This document shows, in pieces, positions 62,762-64,000 of a stretch of 64,000 nt of DNA. The notes beneath the pieces were generated by a model. The model saw only the letters and a list, made by a program, of their open reading frames with translations. It was not told the origin of the DNA and made no database searches. Every line of letters begins with the position of its first letter. The first letter of the stretch is position 1. The stretch covers positions 124,001 through 188,000 of the forward strand of contig CP017948.1 in the NCBI GenBank assembly GCA_002838185.1. The letters are read 5' to 3'. The translations under genes were made by a program, and so were the position numbers. Origin of the DNA: Tenericutes bacterium MO-XQ (GTDB taxonomy: Bacteria; Bacillota_I; Bacilli_A; Acholeplasmatales; Acholeplasmataceae).

Positions 62762-64000
62762 ATGAGACATAAAATCCCAATCAATTTTTCGTGGCATGTT
62801 AAACCATTTGAGAAAAACGATTTAGAGCAAATTGATCTAAAAAAATATCAAAAAGTTGATATACCTAATCAACCTATCAAACTTTTTAATAATTATTTTA
62901 AGATTGAGGATATAGAACAAAAATACACATATTATTATCCTCTTGAAACAAAAGTCTTATCAAACCACAAACATATTTACCTACAGTTCGATGGGGTTGC
63001 TATTGAAAGTGAAATCTATGTAAATCAAAAAAAAGCTGGACATCATATGAGTGGATATACACCATTTTATTTAGATGTTAACCCTTTTTTAGATTTGGAT
63101 AAAGAAGTTCAAGATATCGTGGTTGTTGTTTCTGGTATTGAAAAAGCAAACGTTCCACCATTTGGTGGTGTTGTAGATTATTTAGGATATGTCGGTATTT
63201 ATCGCGAAGTATATCTAGATTTTAGAGATGAACAGTACATCAAAGATGTTTTTATGTATGCAGAAAATCCACTTGAAACAAATCAACTTAACATAGAAGT
63301 AGAAACAGCCCATGCAGTGGGTGAAATATTAGTTGATGTTTATGATATCGAAAAGAAAATAGTAAAATCACAAACATTTTCACTTAGTCATGAATCATCT
63401 TTATTAGAGATCAATTTGGATCAGAAAAAATTATGGCACATCGATAATCCATACTTATATGAGATTGTCTTAACTTATAAAAAAGATGATGTTATCTATG
63501 ATGTATATAAACATAAGTTTGGGTTTAGATCTTTATCTTTTGAATCAGATGGTTTTTATATCAATGGAGAAAAAAGAAAACTGCTTGGACTTAATAGACA
63601 TCAATCTTATCCATACCAAGGATATGCGATGCCAAAAGGTGCACAAAAAGATGATGCAGATATTTTGAAAAGAAAACTAGGAGTTGATGTCGTTAGATCA
63701 TCACACTACCCATGTTCAAAACACTTTTTAGATCGTGCAGATGAAATTGGTCTATTGGTCATAGAAGAAATTCCAGGATGGCAATATATAGGTGATCAAA
63801 CATTTAAAGAAATCACATATCTAAGTTTAAAACATATGATTCATAGAGATAAAAATCATGCATCTATTTGTATGTGGGGTGTAAGAATTAATGAGTCTCA
63901 AGATGATCATGAGTTTTATACGAAAACAAATGAGATTGCAAAATCTATAGATCCGTATAGACAAACTGGAGGCATTAGAAATTTTGAACACAGTGAATTA
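62762..64000 (+). CDS. GH2-family glycoside hydrolase (beta-galactosidase/glucuronidase type), 5' part
   Basis: The frame starts at ATG 62762, 4 bases after the GH36 stop and behind AAAGGAAT, and stays open for 413 codons to the window end. The GH2 N-terminal jelly roll is visible (HIYLQFDGVAIESEIYVNQKKAGHHMSGYTPFYLDV, with the DYLGYVGIYREVYLDF segment), then the immunoglobulin-like domain and the start of the barrel (FYINGEKRKLLGLNRHQSYPYQGYAMP). RINES at the end has the acid/base Glu; the nucleophile is beyond the window. No signal peptide. The sugar specificity cannot be settled from this part. Confidence 0.88.
   Translation, partial: MRHKIPINFSWHVKPFEKNDLEQIDLKKYQKVDIPNQPIKLFNNYFKIEDIEQKYTYYYPLETKVLSNHKHIYLQFDGVAIESEIYVNQKKAGHHMSGYTPFYLDVNPFLDLDKEVQDIVVVVSGIEKANVPPFGGVVDYLGYVGIYREVYLDFRDEQYIKDVFMYAENPLETNQLNIEVETAHAVGEILVDVYDIEKKIVKSQTFSLSHESSLLEINLDQKKLWHIDNPYLYEIVLTYKKDDVIYDVYKHKFGFRSLSFESDGFYINGEKRKLLGLNRHQSYPYQGYAMPKGAQKDDADILKRKLGVDVVRSSHYPCSKHFLDRADEIGLLVIEEIPGWQYIGDQTFKEITYLSLKHMIHRDKNHASICMWGVRINESQDDHEFYTKTNEIAKSIDPYRQTGGIRNFEHSEL

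Noticed and set aside
1-64000. CRISPR array, tRNA or rRNA genes, prophage
   Set aside because: No regularly spaced repeats, cloverleaf-like sequences with CCA-type ends, rRNA motifs or phage structural genes were seen when reading through the window.

Overview
The window is AT-rich DNA read with the standard bacterial code (TGA is a stop, Trp is TGG). Gene order (tilS-hpt-ftsH-rqcP), strong AGGAGG-type ribosome binding sites, lipoboxes, cre-like operators and IS1182/ISL3/IS3 elements point to a low-GC Gram-positive lineage. An anaerobic amino-acid-fermenting Firmicute, or a free-living relative of the Mollicutes, fits best; the exact taxon cannot be read from the sequence.

Layout. 1-9300: the tail of an M13 peptidase, a membrane-anchored unknown, an IS1182 element, then small housekeeping and accessory genes (VOC protein, Lgt-like enzyme, CPBP protease, tRNA hydroxylase TrhO) and a haem-related group (ferric-reductase-like membrane protein, cytochrome b5 lipoprotein, SOUL protein). 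9345-10899: an ISL3 element flanked by five copies of a 22-bp motif, inserted against the 3' end of a three-gene membrane-protein operon. 12782-21545: a CotH lipoprotein, a membrane protein interrupted by an in-frame stop, and a VTC / DUF4956 / GH17 / GH17 operon followed by a GGDEF protein; this is the least understood locus. 21729-23444: a HAD phosphatase and a class C serine hydrolase.

23485-30947 is a complete lysine-fermentation operon (maoC-like, kal, kce, kdd, kamA, P-loop partner, kamD, kamE). A lysine riboswitch precedes it. The terminator arm is built from the 3' strand of the aptamer, so lysine should switch expression ON. 30976-34848: PhzF, MATE and an IS3 element. At 34856-34893 lies the exact 38-bp Nextera mate-pair junction adapter between duplicated flanks, which is an assembly artefact.

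34936-52250 is a second amino-acid module. A hut operon (hutH-hutU-ftcD-hutI-fchA) turns histidine into glutamate. The glmS-glmL-glmE-mal-citD-citE-citF-citC-citXG operon takes glutamate through methylaspartate, mesaconate and citramalate to pyruvate and acetate. A two-subunit class I hydratase between them can supply the mesaconate-to-citramalate step. cre-like sites lie upstream of the lysine, histidine and glutamate operons, suggesting shared carbon-catabolite control.

52494-58738: lysS and the rqcP-ftsH-hpt-tilS cluster, divergent from maf. 58833-64000: a GH13-GH36-GH2 glycosidase operon that runs off the window. No tRNA, rRNA, CRISPR array or prophage was seen.
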